A stretch of DNA of 64,000 nucleotides from Brevibacterium sediminis (GCF_013623905.1 NZ_JABKDD010000001.1:434001-498000), one strand, 5' to 3'; positions 30,523 to 39,885 are shown, counted from the first letter of the stretch. Made by a program: numbers and translations. The notes: generated by a model not told the origin, from the letters alone.

Positions 30523-32220
30523 ATGACTGAGAGCAAGAGCGCCGTGACGCCGCCGGTCGGCCAAGCGTTGAACGATATCGTCAAGCGAGTTTCGGAGACG
30601 CGCTTCACCCTGCGCAGCGAAGACTTCGCCGACGCTCGCACAGCACACTCGACACTGACTGCGGAACTCAACGACTACGTGCTGCCGCGGATCAATCGTT
30701 CGCGGACTCCGTTCCTCATCGCCGTGGGCGGGTCGACAGGTGCCGGCAAATCGACACTGGTCAACTCCCTCGTAGGGCGCAATGTCAGTCCTGCCGGCGT
30801 GCGTCGACCGACGACGGGCAACCCGGTCGTCATCTTCAACCCCGCCGATGCGAAGTTCTTCGAATCAGAGCATTACCTGCCTGACCTGCCGCGCAGCTCC
30901 GATCCTCAGTCGGCCATGCCCGGAGTCGTGCTCATCGCAGATGAGAACATCGAAGCGGGCACTGCCATCCTCGACTGTCCGGACATCGACTCCATCTCGG
31001 AGACGAACCGTGCGCTCTCGCGCAGGGTTCTGCTCAGCGCCGACCTGTGGCTCTTCGTGACAACGGCGAACCGGTACGCCGATGCCGCCCCGTGGGCCCT
31101 GTTGAAGACGGCCGCTGCGCGAAGCACTTCGGTGGCCATCGTTCTCGATCGGGTTCCGCCCGAAGCCAACCGCGAAGTCAGGCATCACCTGTCGAGTCTT
31201 CTCGCCGATGCAGGACTGGCGAACTCACCGATCTTCTCCGTCGCCGAGCTCGAGCTGGAAGACGGTCTGCTGCCTCATGCGGCGATCTACCCTATTCGCT
31301 CCTGGATCTCTCAAGTCGGCACGGAGGGCACCTCACTCGAACGCATCCGCAATCGCACGCTGACGGGTGCGATCGCTGCCCTGCCCGCACGGGTCAGGGA
31401 GCTCGCCGACTTCGCCGAAACTCAGGAACAGGCCCACATCGCCCTGGTCGGCTCAGTGGAGAAGAGCTTCCGATCGGCTCAATCCGGACTCGCCGAAGTC
31501 TTCTCCGACGGACGGGTCCTCCACGGAGAGGTCAATGCTCGCTGGCAGGACTTCGTGGGCACAGGCCAGCTCTTCCGCGGACTGGAGCCGACGATGGCTC
31601 GAATGCGCGATCGCATCTCCGCCGCAGTGACCGGCAAACATGACGCGGCCACTCCATTGCATGTCGCCATCCTGCGCAGCGCGGCTGTGTCGCTGCGCGA
31701 ACAGGCCATCGACGTGGTCGATGAAGTCAATGCCGAATGGCGAAACACCGCTGCAGGTGCAGCGCTCATCGAAGATCAACCCGAACTGCGCACGGTGGCC
31801 GCGGGGCTCGAGGACTCAGTGAAATCGGCGGTGAGCACGTGGTCGGACGAAGTCAACGCGCTCGTGCGCGATATCGGTCAGGGCAAGAAGTCCAAGGCCC
31901 GAATCCTGTCCTTCGGCGTTGCAGGCGTCTGCGCCGTCGTCGAATACGCGGCCTTCTGGGATCCGCGGAGCGCCAGCGATGGCGGGCAGAGCACCCGACA
32001 AGGGGCAGGAGTCGCACTCAATCTTGCGGAGACGATCTTCGGAGCCGACGAGGCGGCCGGTCTCATCGCATCGATCCGACAGCGCTTCCTCGACGCGGCT
32101 GTGGGCATCGTGGCGGGCTGCCGTACTCCTTTCGACAACGCACTGAGACTATCCGCGGTACCGGCGCGGCAAGCGGGCGCCCTGCGCGCCTCCGGTGAAC
32201 GACTTGAGGTGGCATTGTGA
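30523..32220 (+). CDS. Dynamin/Era-like GTPase (first of a pair)
   Basis: The protein has 565 residues. G1 is GGSTGAGKST, with the G2 threonine in GVRRPTTGNP and G3 in DCPDIDS. The expected G4 (N/TKxD) position reads VLDRVPP, so guanine specificity may be altered. The C-terminal half is helical with a hydrophobic patch (ILSFGVAGVCAVVEYAAFW). ATG 30523 has GTGGAGG upstream; GTG 30520 is one codon earlier. Its stop overlaps the start of the second GTPase (GTGA). Adjacent pairs of this kind recall bacterial dynamin-like pairs that act in membrane remodelling or division. The role here is inferred. Confidence 0.75.
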   Translation: MTESKSAVTPPVGQALNDIVKRVSETRFTLRSEDFADARTAHSTLTAELNDYVLPRINRSRTPFLIAVGGSTGAGKSTLVNSLVGRNVSPAGVRRPTTGNPVVIFNPADAKFFESEHYLPDLPRSSDPQSAMPGVVLIADENIEAGTAILDCPDIDSISETNRALSRRVLLSADLWLFVTTANRYADAAPWALLKTAAARSTSVAIVLDRVPPEANREVRHHLSSLLADAGLANSPIFSVAELELEDGLLPHAAIYPIRSWISQVGTEGTSLERIRNRTLTGAIAALPARVRELADFAETQEQAHIALVGSVEKSFRSAQSGLAEVFSDGRVLHGEVNARWQDFVGTGQLFRGLEPTMARMRDRISAAVTGKHDAATPLHVAILRSAAVSLREQAIDVVDEVNAEWRNTAAGAALIEDQPELRTVAAGLEDSVKSAVSTWSDEVNALVRDIGQGKKSKARILSFGVAGVCAVVEYAAFWDPRSASDGGQSTRQGAGVALNLAETIFGADEAAGLIASIRQRFLDAAVGIVAGCRTPFDNALRLSAVPARQAGALRASGERLEVAL

Positions 32221-33797
32221 ACAGTTCCGCACAGACCGAGATCCGGCGTCTCGCCGAAGGCATCTCACACGCCCTGTCGCTGAGTGAGGACAAGCTCGGC
32301 GGAGAAGTTCGCACCGATGCTCAGAATCTGCTCGACCGGGCGGAAGACCGCCTGGGCCTGGGTGAGGACTTCACCGTCGTGGCCTTCGCAGGGTCGACGG
32401 GCTCCGGCAAATCCTCACTGTTCAACGCAGTGGCCGGTCTCGAGATCGCCCGTGTCGGTGTGCGCAGGCCGACGACTTCACGACCGACCGCATGCGTCTG
32501 GGGCGAGGGCGGAAACGATGTCCTCGACTGGCTGCACGTGCCCGAACGCAGCCGCACCTGGCGCGAGTCCGCGCTCGACGGCGACGATCAGAGACGCCTG
32601 CACGGACTGATCCTGCTCGACCTGCCCGACCACGACTCCACGGCAGTGGAACACCGTGTCGAGTCGGATCGTCTGGTGGGACTCGTCGACGTCGTGTTCT
32701 GGGTCGTCGACCCACAGAAGTACGCCGACTTCTCGCTGCACTCCGAGTACCTGACCAAACTCGCCGAGAACAGTGCGAACATGGTCGTCGTCCTCAACCA
32801 GATCGACAAACTCAGTCCGGAGGAGCAGAAGGCCGCAACCGACCATCTGCGCCAGCTGCTCAACGAGGATGGGCTGAGCGAGACGAATGTGCGCATCTCC
32901 TCGGCCGTGACCCGAGAGGGCATCCCGGAGATCCGCAGCATCCTCGCCGACACCGTCGACTCGAACGACGCAGCGGCCGAGAGGCTGTTGGCTGATATGC
33001 AGGCGATGGCCAATCGGATCCGGAAGGAGCTCGGGGAACCGGTCTCCTCGCCGGACGAATTGGCCGGCGCATCCCGACTGGTCGAGACGATGTCGGAAGC
33101 CGCCGGTGTCGAAGCCGTGGCACAGACCGTGCACGATGATTACATCCGCCGTTCCTACCGCAAGACCGGGTATCCCATCCTCGCGTGGGCCCAGCGCAAT
33201 GCGCCCGATCCGCTGGGCGCCAAGCACGGTCAGGACAGAGACGAGCTCGTCCGCGCTTCGGTGCCGGCGACGACGAAGGCGCAGAGCTCCCACGTCCGGC
33301 TCATGGCGCACGAACTCATCGCAGAATCCGTGTCGACCATGCCGCAGGCATGGCAGAACGAGGCCGCGGAAGCAGAGAAGAAGAGCACCGACGAGCTGTC
33401 GGAGAATCTCGACTCGGCCGTCACGGCTGTGGATATCACTCGCCAGAGCCCCGGTTGGTGGTCGCTGGCACACACCCTGCAGATCATCTTCTTCGTCGCC
33501 TCGATCATCGGTCTCCTCGGCATCATCGTCTCCGCCCTCGTCGCCGCAATCGGTTCGGGAGCCCTGCCGACGTGGTGTTGGATCGTCAGCATCGGGCTGT
33601 TCGTGATCGGTTGCATCGGCTCGTTCGTGACCTCTCTGATGGCGAAGTCGGCGCGGGCCAGAGGCGCGAAGGAGGCGGCATCCGAGGTCGACGGCAAGCT
33701 GCGAGACGCGGTCGGCCGCGTCGCCCAGAGCTCGTATCTCAACTCGGTGAAGAGCGTCATCGGAGAGCACCGACGGGCATACGAGATGCTCCGCTGA
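32217..33797 (+). CDS. Dynamin/Era-like GTPase with C-terminal membrane helices (second of a pair)
   Basis: The protein has 526 residues. G1 is GSTGSGKSS, G2 is in GVRRPTTSRP, G3 is DLPDHDS and G4 is NQIDKL, all intact. Near residue 410 two membrane helices begin (LQIIFFVASIIGLLGIIVSA and the WCWIVSIGLFVIGCIGSFVT segment), so it is anchored to the membrane. It overlaps the upstream partner by 4 nt, implying coupled translation and probably a heteromeric complex. The shared GVRRPTT motif suggests the two arose by duplication. Confidence 0.8.
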   Translation: MNSSAQTEIRRLAEGISHALSLSEDKLGGEVRTDAQNLLDRAEDRLGLGEDFTVVAFAGSTGSGKSSLFNAVAGLEIARVGVRRPTTSRPTACVWGEGGNDVLDWLHVPERSRTWRESALDGDDQRRLHGLILLDLPDHDSTAVEHRVESDRLVGLVDVVFWVVDPQKYADFSLHSEYLTKLAENSANMVVVLNQIDKLSPEEQKAATDHLRQLLNEDGLSETNVRISSAVTREGIPEIRSILADTVDSNDAAAERLLADMQAMANRIRKELGEPVSSPDELAGASRLVETMSEAAGVEAVAQTVHDDYIRRSYRKTGYPILAWAQRNAPDPLGAKHGQDRDELVRASVPATTKAQSSHVRLMAHELIAESVSTMPQAWQNEAAEAEKKSTDELSENLDSAVTAVDITRQSPGWWSLAHTLQIIFFVASIIGLLGIIVSALVAAIGSGALPTWCWIVSIGLFVIGCIGSFVTSLMAKSARARGAKEAASEVDGKLRDAVGRVAQSSYLNSVKSVIGEHRRAYEMLR

Positions 33798-33853
33798 GAC
33801 GCAGACGCGCATCTCCGACTCGAACACACCCCGTGGGCGACTCGGACTGTGAA

Positions 33854-33886
33854 GCCCTGTGGACGGAGAACCTCTGTCCACAGGGC
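33854..33886 (+). terminator. Terminator after the GTPase pair
   Basis: GCCCTGTGGAC (33854-33864) pairs perfectly with 33876-33886 around an 11-nt loop. ATTTCATGTTTCTG follows. Confidence 0.65.
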
Positions 33887-33987
33887 ATTTCATGTTTCTG
33901 GACACCCGAGCGAAGGACCGGGCTCACTGGAGATCCATGCGGACGCAGACGACCGTATGGTTTCATCACACCGATTTGGAGACACCG

Positions 33988-34581
33988 ATGTCCGCAATCC
34001 CGATCACCGTCACCGGCACCATCGCCACCGAGCCGAGCGCACGAACGCTGCCGTCCGGGCGAGCCTGCGCCTCGTTCAGGTTGGCCGTCAACCACTGGAG
34101 AGTCGACAAGAACACCGGTGAGTTCGTCCCAGACGGCACCTCGTGGTTCGGAGTCGACTGCTACGGCGACCTGGCGAGCAATACCGCGATGTCGCTCAAC
34201 ACCGGCGCCGCGGTGATCGTATCGGGCAGCCTGAGGAATCGAGAATGGGCCACCGAGGAGCGCAGCGGAATCTCGCCGACGGTGGTCGCGGAGCATATCG
34301 GCCCCGACCTGAGGTACGGAACCGCCCACTACAAGCGCGCCAAAGCAGCCGACCGCTCACAGTCGACTGCCGGAGAGACGACCTCTGAGGCATCCGGATC
34401 GAATGATTCGGTCTGGAACACCTTGGGCACCGCAGAAACGCCGCCGGAGTCCGAATCCGACGGCGACACCGATCATGGCGACATCGTCGATGCCGCGAGC
34501 GGCGTCGATGCCGGCATCGACACCGGTGCCGAAGATGATCCGATCGCACAGGAGACCGCAAAAGCCGCGGCGCCCTTCTGA
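33988..34581 (+). CDS. Single-stranded DNA-binding protein (paralogue with atypical tail)
   Basis: The protein has 197 residues. The OB-fold occupies about residues 1-110 (ITVTGTIATEPSARTLPSGR, FRLAVNHW, then WFGVDCYGDLA). A disordered Ser/Asp/Thr-rich tail follows. It ends ETAKAAAPF rather than the acidic DDDIPF tip that recruits partner proteins in the main SSB; only Pro-Phe is kept. It probably is an accessory SSB rather than the replication SSB, which would normally lie with rpsF/rpsR. The start ATG 33988 has TTGGAGA upstream. Confidence 0.85.
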   Translation: MSAIPITVTGTIATEPSARTLPSGRACASFRLAVNHWRVDKNTGEFVPDGTSWFGVDCYGDLASNTAMSLNTGAAVIVSGSLRNREWATEERSGISPTVVAEHIGPDLRYGTAHYKRAKAADRSQSTAGETTSEASGSNDSVWNTLGTAETPPESESDGDTDHGDIVDAASGVDAGIDTGAEDDPIAQETAKAAAPF

Positions 34582-34640
34582 TCGCGTGAATTCCTTGCAG
34601 TCCTGGAGAATCGATGCGCCTCGCAGCTCGTGACATCCGC

Positions 34641-34646
34641 TAGAGT
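34641..34646 (+). promoter_or_regulatory. -10 element (TAGAGT) for the lipoprotein gene
   Basis: TAGAGT lies 36 nt before the ATG at 34683. There is no clear -35. Confidence 0.35.
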
Positions 34647-34682
34647 GAGACTGTCAATCGTCCCCTCTCGCCGAGGTTGCAG

Positions 34683-35390
34683 ATGCGTCTTGTTCCTGTG
34701 CTGAGTGCTGCGGCACTGACTCTGGCATTGTCGGGGTGTTCGCTTCTCGGCTTCGGTGCCGATGATTCGCAGCCGCAGCCCAAACAGACCCAGGCGAAGC
34801 CCGTTGCCGAAGTCGACAAGGTGCTCAAGGCACTCAAACCGCTGACGGGTGACAAGGAATCGGTGCCGTCGACGAAGAAGTTCTTCTCCACGATGCTCGA
34901 CGCCGGCTATGAGCCCGAACAGCTGGAGGCGACGATCGACGAATCGCCGCTCGGCAATGAAGTCCCTTCGAAGATGTTCGGAGTCAAGACCGACAAGGGC
35001 TGCGTCGTCGGCGAGATCCGGAAGGGCAAAGCCACCGCCGACCTCGTCCAGCCCACCGAATCGACGGGCTCCTGCCTGTTCGGCGAAGTGGAACGGCCGA
35101 AAGGTGTCAAAGCACCGAAGGGCGAGAAGCGCGACGAAGACGGCGACTCGAACGGTGCCGGCCACCTGCCCGGCGAGGACATCAACGGCAAGGACGGTGA
35201 AACCGAGAGCCCCGCGCCGAGTGAAGACGACTCCGCGTCGGCAAGCACCGGGGGAGCGGAAGGGACTGCGGGCTCAGAAGGCACCGACGGCTCTCAGGGT
35301 ACCGATGGGTCCTCCGGTGAGGGCGGATCCGAGGAGACCTCGAGCGAGGGTGGCACTTCGGGTGAAGCCCCGTCTCTCGGCGGAGGCTGA
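34683..35390 (+). CDS. Secreted lipoprotein with Gly/Ser-rich tail
   Basis: The protein has 235 residues. The signal peptide MRLVPVLSAAALTLALSGC ends in a lipobox (LSGC), so it is lipidated at Cys19 and anchored outside the membrane. A small domain of about 90 residues follows, with two further cysteines (KGCVVGE and GSCLFGE) that could form a disulfide. The tail is a low-complexity Glu/Gly/Ser/Thr stretch. I do not recognise the domain. The ATG at 34683 is chosen over TTG 34677 because CGAGG is better spaced. It ends 109 nt before ettA. Confidence 0.72.
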   Translation: MRLVPVLSAAALTLALSGCSLLGFGADDSQPQPKQTQAKPVAEVDKVLKALKPLTGDKESVPSTKKFFSTMLDAGYEPEQLEATIDESPLGNEVPSKMFGVKTDKGCVVGEIRKGKATADLVQPTESTGSCLFGEVERPKGVKAPKGEKRDEDGDSNGAGHLPGEDINGKDGETESPAPSEDDSASASTGGAEGTAGSEGTDGSQGTDGSSGEGGSEETSSEGGTSGEAPSLGGG

Positions 35391-35499
35391 GCACTCCCCA
35401 ACGCAGGTCGGACCGCCTCGGCGGAAGTTCGGTCATCCTCGGCGGATGCCGAGCGTCAAGTAGCGCTGGGGTGCGCCGAACCGATAGCCTGAGTGCACT

Positions 35500-37182
35500 A
35501 TGGCCGAATTCATCTACACCATGCACAAGGCGCGCAAAGCGCACGGTGACAAAGTCATCCTCGACGATGTATCGATGTCGTTCTACCCCGGAGCGAAGAT
35601 CGGTATGGTCGGCCCCAACGGCGCCGGCAAATCAACCATTCTGAAGATCATGGCGGGTATCGAGCAGCCCTCCAACGGTGAAGCTCGACTCAGCCCCGGG
35701 TACTCGGTGGGCATCCTCATGCAGGAGCCGCCCCTGAATGAAGAGAAGACCGTCCTCGGCAACGTCGAAGAAGGCGTCGGCGAGATCAAGGCAAAGGTCG
35801 ATCGTTTCAATGCCATCTCCGAGGAGATGGCCGATCCCGATGCGGACTTCGACGCCCTCATGGAAGAGATGGGCAAGCTGCAGGAGGCCATCGACGCCGC
35901 TGACGCTTGGGATCTCGACTCTCAGCTCGAACAGGCGATGGACGCTCTGCGGTGCCCGCCGCCGGACGCGGACGTCTCTGTACTCTCCGGGGGTGAACGT
36001 CGCCGTGTGGCACTGTGCAAGCTTCTGCTCGAGAAGCCCGATCTGCTGCTCCTCGACGAGCCGACGAACCACCTCGATGCGGAATCGGTGCTGTGGCTCG
36101 AGCAGCACCTGAAGACTTACCCGGGCGCTGTCATCGCGATCACCCACGATAGGTACTTCCTCGACCACGTTGCCGAATGGATCGCTGAAGTCGACCGTGG
36201 GCATCTCTACCCCTATGAGGGCAACTACTCGACTTACCTCGAGAAGAAGCAGGAGCGCCTTCAGGTCCAGGGCAAGAAGGATGCGAAACTCGCCAAGCGG
36301 CTGAAAGACGAACTCGAATGGGTGCGTTCGAACCCGAAGGCGAAGCAGACGAAGTCGAAGGCGCGTCTGGCCCGCTACGAAGAGATGGCGGCCGAGGCGG
36401 AGAAGACGCAGAAGCTCGACTTCGAAGAGATTCAGATTCCGGCCGGCCCCCGCCTCGGTGATGTCGTCATCGAAGCGGACAAGATCGAAAAGGGCTTCGA
36501 TGGGCGCAAACTCATCGACGGCCTGAGCTTCTCCCTGCCGCGCAACGGCATCGTCGGCGTCATCGGACCCAACGGCGTCGGAAAGTCGACGCTGTTCAAG
36601 ACGATCGTCGGCATGGAAGACCTCGACGGCGGAGATCTCAAGGTCGGAGAGACCGTGAAGATCTCCTATGTCGACCAGTCCCGCGGCGGAATCGATCCGG
36701 ACAAGAACCTGTGGGAGGTCGTCTCCGACGGGCTCGACTTCATCCAGGTCGGCAAGGTGGAGATGCCCTCCCGTGCCTATGTCTCCGCGTTCGGATTCAA
36801 AGGCCCGGACCAGCAGAAGAAGGCCGGAGTCCTCTCCGGCGGTGAGCGCAACCGCCTCAACCTCGCTCTCACCCTCAAACAGGGCGGAAACCTGCTCCTG
36901 CTCGATGAGCCGACGAACGACCTCGATGTCGAAACCCTCGGCTCGCTGGAGAACGCCCTGCTCGAGTTCCCCGGCTGCGCCGTGGTCGTCTCGCACGATC
37001 GCTGGTTCCTCGACCGTGTGGCCACGCACATCCTCGCGTGGGAGGGCACCGAAGCGAACCCGGCGAACTGGTACTGGTTCGAAGGCAACTTCGAAGCATA
37101 TGAGAAGAACAAGGTCGAGCGACTCGGCGAAGATGCGGCCCGCCCGCACCGAGTCACCCACCGTCGTCTCACCCGAGACTGA
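35500..37182 (+). CDS. ettA: Energy-dependent translational throttle protein, ABC-F
   Basis: EttA is a cytosolic tandem ABC ATPase that binds the ribosomal E site and gates the first peptide bond according to ATP/ADP ratio. The protein has 560 residues. It has two Walker A motifs (GPNGAGKST, GPNGVGKST) and two signature motifs (LSGGERRRVALCKLLL, LSGGERNRLNLAL), each with DEPTN. The charged linker between them is the P-site tRNA interaction motif. The end RVTHRRLTRD is typical. No Shine-Dalgarno is seen; a TAGCCT -10 ends 9 nt upstream, so it may be leaderless or nearly so. Confidence 0.95.
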   Translation: MAEFIYTMHKARKAHGDKVILDDVSMSFYPGAKIGMVGPNGAGKSTILKIMAGIEQPSNGEARLSPGYSVGILMQEPPLNEEKTVLGNVEEGVGEIKAKVDRFNAISEEMADPDADFDALMEEMGKLQEAIDAADAWDLDSQLEQAMDALRCPPPDADVSVLSGGERRRVALCKLLLEKPDLLLLDEPTNHLDAESVLWLEQHLKTYPGAVIAITHDRYFLDHVAEWIAEVDRGHLYPYEGNYSTYLEKKQERLQVQGKKDAKLAKRLKDELEWVRSNPKAKQTKSKARLARYEEMAAEAEKTQKLDFEEIQIPAGPRLGDVVIEADKIEKGFDGRKLIDGLSFSLPRNGIVGVIGPNGVGKSTLFKTIVGMEDLDGGDLKVGETVKISYVDQSRGGIDPDKNLWEVVSDGLDFIQVGKVEMPSRAYVSAFGFKGPDQQKKAGVLSGGERNRLNLALTLKQGGNLLLLDEPTNDLDVETLGSLENALLEFPGCAVVVSHDRWFLDRVATHILAWEGTEANPANWYWFEGNFEAYEKNKVERLGEDAARPHRVTHRRLTRD

Positions 37183-37232
37183 GCTCAGTTCGGTCTGAGC
37201 CGAACCGGTTCCGACTCTACTTTCGCATCTTT

Positions 37233-37281
37233 CGGATACAGTGATGCCCCGGTCAAAGAGGCCGGGGCATCACTGTATCCG
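37233..37281. terminator. Bidirectional terminator, perfect 20-bp stem
   Basis: The stem arms are 37233-37252 and 37262-37281 (core GATGCCCCGG) with a 9-nt loop. It lies between ettA and the convergent small membrane gene. It is one of the longest perfect stems in the window. Confidence 0.75.
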
Positions 37282-37400
37282 TGCGGAACAGGTGGACGAT
37301 GAACGCGCCCGCACAGAATCGGTGGGAGACGTGCGCTGCGTCCGCTGGCGGACCGTCCAAAACGAGCCAGCCCGAAGCCTCGACCGAATGAGGAGAAGAG

Positions 37401-37646
37401 TCAGTCCTCTGACCGGCGGGTGAGTCCGCCGAGGTTCGCGATCCCTCTGAACAGCAGACGGACGAGAATCGTGCCGATGACTCCACATACGACTGCCAAC
37501 AGCCCGCAGACCGCCACATGCAGATCCGTGCGTCCCATGAACGCCACGAGGCTGAGCAGCCCGATGACGAGGAAAAGCGCCACGTTGACCAGTCGGCTGA
37601 GGATGGTGCCGATGATGTCCATCATCGTCGGGTCCTTACTCGTCAC
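37401..37646 (-). CDS. Small two-helix membrane protein coupled to the thioesterase gene
   Basis: The protein has 81 residues from GTG 37646, with an excellent AAGGAGG ribosome site. Two hydrophobic helices (LVNVALFLVIGLLSLVAFMG and VAVCGLLAVVCGVIGTILVRL) are followed by a basic/acidic tail ending RRSED. Its start overlaps the stop of the upstream thioesterase (GTGA). I do not recognise a family. Confidence 0.65.
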   Translation of the reverse strand: MTSKDPTMMDIIGTILSRLVNVALFLVIGLLSLVAFMGRTDLHVAVCGLLAVVCGVIGTILVRLLFRGIANLGGLTRRSED

Positions 37647-38551
37647 TGAACCTCCTTGACCCGGACCATGCCTTCCTGGGCCACAGTGGCCAGCAGGGTT
37701 CCGTCCTGAGCGAAGATGCGGCCGTAGCCGAGACCGCGCCCACCCTGTGCGGCAGGAGACTCCTGCACATAGAGCATCCAGTCGTCGACGCGCACCCGGT
37801 GGTGCCACCACATCGCATGGTCGAGGCTGGCCACCCGCAGCCCCGGGGTTCGCCACGTCAGTTCGTGATGACGAAGGACGGGTTCGAGCAGGTTGAAGTC
37901 ACTGGCATAGGCCAGAGCCGCGGCATTGAGCACCGGGTCGTCTCCGAACGTCGAACTGGCTCGGAACCAGGAATGCTGTTCGGTGATCGAGGGATCGGAG
38001 ACGCCCGAGGTGTGCAGGGACGGCTCGACAGGACGGACTTCGAAGGGCCGCTTCCGCAGCCAGTCGCTGACGACCGGAGAATCCTCGTCGCCGATATAGT
38101 CAAGCAGTTCCGGGCAGTCCGCGGGAGCCGGCAGACCGGTCGGCATCTGCTCGGCATGGCTGAGACCCGGCTGGTCGTCCTGGAACGAAGCGCTCAACGA
38201 CAGGATCGGCGCGCCCTTCTGATATGCGTGGACGCGGCGGGCCGAGAACGAACGGCCGTCACGCAGCCGTTCGACGCCGAATTCGATGGGCTCGCTGACA
38301 TCGCCGGCGCGCAGGAAATATCCATGGAGCGAATGGATCAGGCGGTCACTGGGAAGTGTGGCAGCGGCTGCGACGACACACTGTGCGAGCACCTGCCCGC
38401 CGAAGACCCGACCGTCGGGTTTGTACTGGCTGTGCCCGATGAAGAAGTCCGTTTCGCTGGACGCCGCAGTGAACTCGAGCCGGCGCAGATCGAGGATCTC
38501 GTGCAGCCGAGCTACGTTCGCCTCCGCTTCGGAGGATGCTTCGTCGGTCAT
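37643..38551 (-). CDS. tesB: Acyl-CoA thioesterase II
   Basis: TesB hydrolyses medium- and long-chain acyl-CoA. It is a double-hotdog protein of 302 residues. The family segments DFFIGHSQYKPDGRVFGGQV (N-terminal hotdog), the catalytic aspartate region VASLDHAMWWHH and the C-terminal YVQESPAAQGGRGLGYGRIF are present. The start is ATG 38551 with GGGAG upstream; the frame extends 15 codons more without a ribosome site. Confidence 0.92.
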   Translation of the reverse strand: MTDEASSEAEANVARLHEILDLRRLEFTAASSETDFFIGHSQYKPDGRVFGGQVLAQCVVAAAATLPSDRLIHSLHGYFLRAGDVSEPIEFGVERLRDGRSFSARRVHAYQKGAPILSLSASFQDDQPGLSHAEQMPTGLPAPADCPELLDYIGDEDSPVVSDWLRKRPFEVRPVEPSLHTSGVSDPSITEQHSWFRASSTFGDDPVLNAAALAYASDFNLLEPVLRHHELTWRTPGLRVASLDHAMWWHHRVRVDDWMLYVQESPAAQGGRGLGYGRIFAQDGTLLATVAQEGMVRVKEVQ

Positions 38552-38634
38552 GGGCTTCTCCCTCGGATGACTGGGCCAATCGTGCGTACGAGTCACGATC
38601 CTATCGCGTGCGGCACCGTCGTGATGAAGGTGGC

Positions 38635-39189
38635 ATGATGGGAGGCATGCACTCTGGCGCCACCAACCCCCTTCTCGACGAATTCACCCGCGTACTGTTG
38701 GAACTGAGATGGGGTGATATGGACGCCTACGGCCATGTGAACAACGTCACCCAGCTCAAACTGCTGGAAGAGGCGCGCGTCCGTGCCCTCGGCTCTCCCA
38801 CCCACAGCTCCGATGCACCGACCACGCCGGGAGAGCATGGGGTGTCCGAGACGGTCAGCGGGGTCGAGATACCGACGATCTTCGCCGACGCCTCTGCCAC
38901 CACCGAGCTGCTCGTGGCCTCCCACGCCATCGAATACCGTGCCCCGATTCCCTATCGGACCGGACCCATCGCCGTCGATCTCGTCATCAGCGAAGTCCGA
39001 CCCGCCTCGGTGACGGTGGGCTATGTCATCTGCGAACCGGACGGTTCGCGCACCTACACGGTCGCCGAGACCGTCATCGTCTTCATCGACATCGCCAGCG
39101 GCCGGCCGCGACGCCTCAGCGAAGCCGAGACCGTCGCCATGGAATCGGTGCTCGGCACGCCCGTTCCGCTGCGGAGGGCCCGACGATGA
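38635..39189 (+). CDS. 4HBT-type acyl-CoA thioesterase
   Basis: This is a single-hotdog thioesterase of 184 residues. The catalytic loop is RWGDMDAYGHVNNVTQLKLL (Asp-x-x-GHVNN), followed by the central beta-sheet (IEYRAPIPYRTGP). Three ATG codons lie close together (38635, 38638, 38647); I list the first, but the GGAGG just before 38647 is too close to serve it. It diverges from tesB, and its stop overlaps the next gene (ATGA). Confidence 0.85.
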   Translation: MMGGMHSGATNPLLDEFTRVLLELRWGDMDAYGHVNNVTQLKLLEEARVRALGSPTHSSDAPTTPGEHGVSETVSGVEIPTIFADASATTELLVASHAIEYRAPIPYRTGPIAVDLVISEVRPASVTVGYVICEPDGSRTYTVAETVIVFIDIASGRPRRLSEAETVAMESVLGTPVPLRRARR

Positions 39190-39857
39190 CGGATCTGCAT
39201 ATCAGTGACCCGCTGGCGATGCGGGATCTCTCCGCCTTCACTTCTCTGGCGCACAGGGCAGATGCTGACGGAGCGATGCGACTGCAGGTCGCCTCCGACG
39301 TCCTGGCCGCCACCGTGGCACCGCTGTTCCCGCACGGGCTCGGCGATTCGACACCGCTGGTGCTGGCCATGCGGATGCTGCGCCTGCACGACCACGAACA
39401 AGACGGATTCGACGAGGCGGTCCCGCTGTCGAATCTGCTCGACCGCTTCGCCCGAGACGAGAATGGAACCACTCTGCCGGTGCCGCCGAATTCGGTGCTC
39501 GTGTCGTGGACCGGGATCGCGCCCCCACGCGGGGGCTGGTCCGAGTACGACACGATCAGCGTCGGGCGGCTCCACGAGACTGCGGAGTCGGGGATCGCAG
39601 AGATCAGCACCGGTGCGCCCGAGGGTTCCGGGGGACACGCGGTCAAAGCTCTGCGTTCCCGCGTGTGGTCACGTCCGATGGCGGGCGAGCAGGGAACCGG
39701 GATGCCAGGAGGATTGGCCTTCGCAGCCGCTGCGCTGCGCTTCATTCCACCGCCGGGGCGCGATGACGACCGTCAGCTGCGCATCATGGAATCCGGAGGC
39801 TGGCTGCGTCTCGTCGCCCCAGGCGGTCACCTGCTCACGCGTGCCCGCGGACTGTGA
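39186..39857 (+). CDS. Conserved hypothetical protein coupled to the 4HBT thioesterase
   Basis: The protein has 223 residues, soluble, without membrane segments or recognised motifs. It contains a PPRGGWSEYDTISVGRL segment and a C-terminal ESGGWLRLVAPGGHLLTRAR. The ATGA overlap with the thioesterase gene implies coupled expression and perhaps a shared role in acyl-CoA handling. I do not recognise a family. Confidence 0.65.
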   Translation: MTDLHISDPLAMRDLSAFTSLAHRADADGAMRLQVASDVLAATVAPLFPHGLGDSTPLVLAMRMLRLHDHEQDGFDEAVPLSNLLDRFARDENGTTLPVPPNSVLVSWTGIAPPRGGWSEYDTISVGRLHETAESGIAEISTGAPEGSGGHAVKALRSRVWSRPMAGEQGTGMPGGLAFAAAALRFIPPPGRDDDRQLRIMESGGWLRLVAPGGHLLTRARGL

Positions 39858-39885
39858 TCAGCGGTCTGTGGTCACCGGAGAGTGA

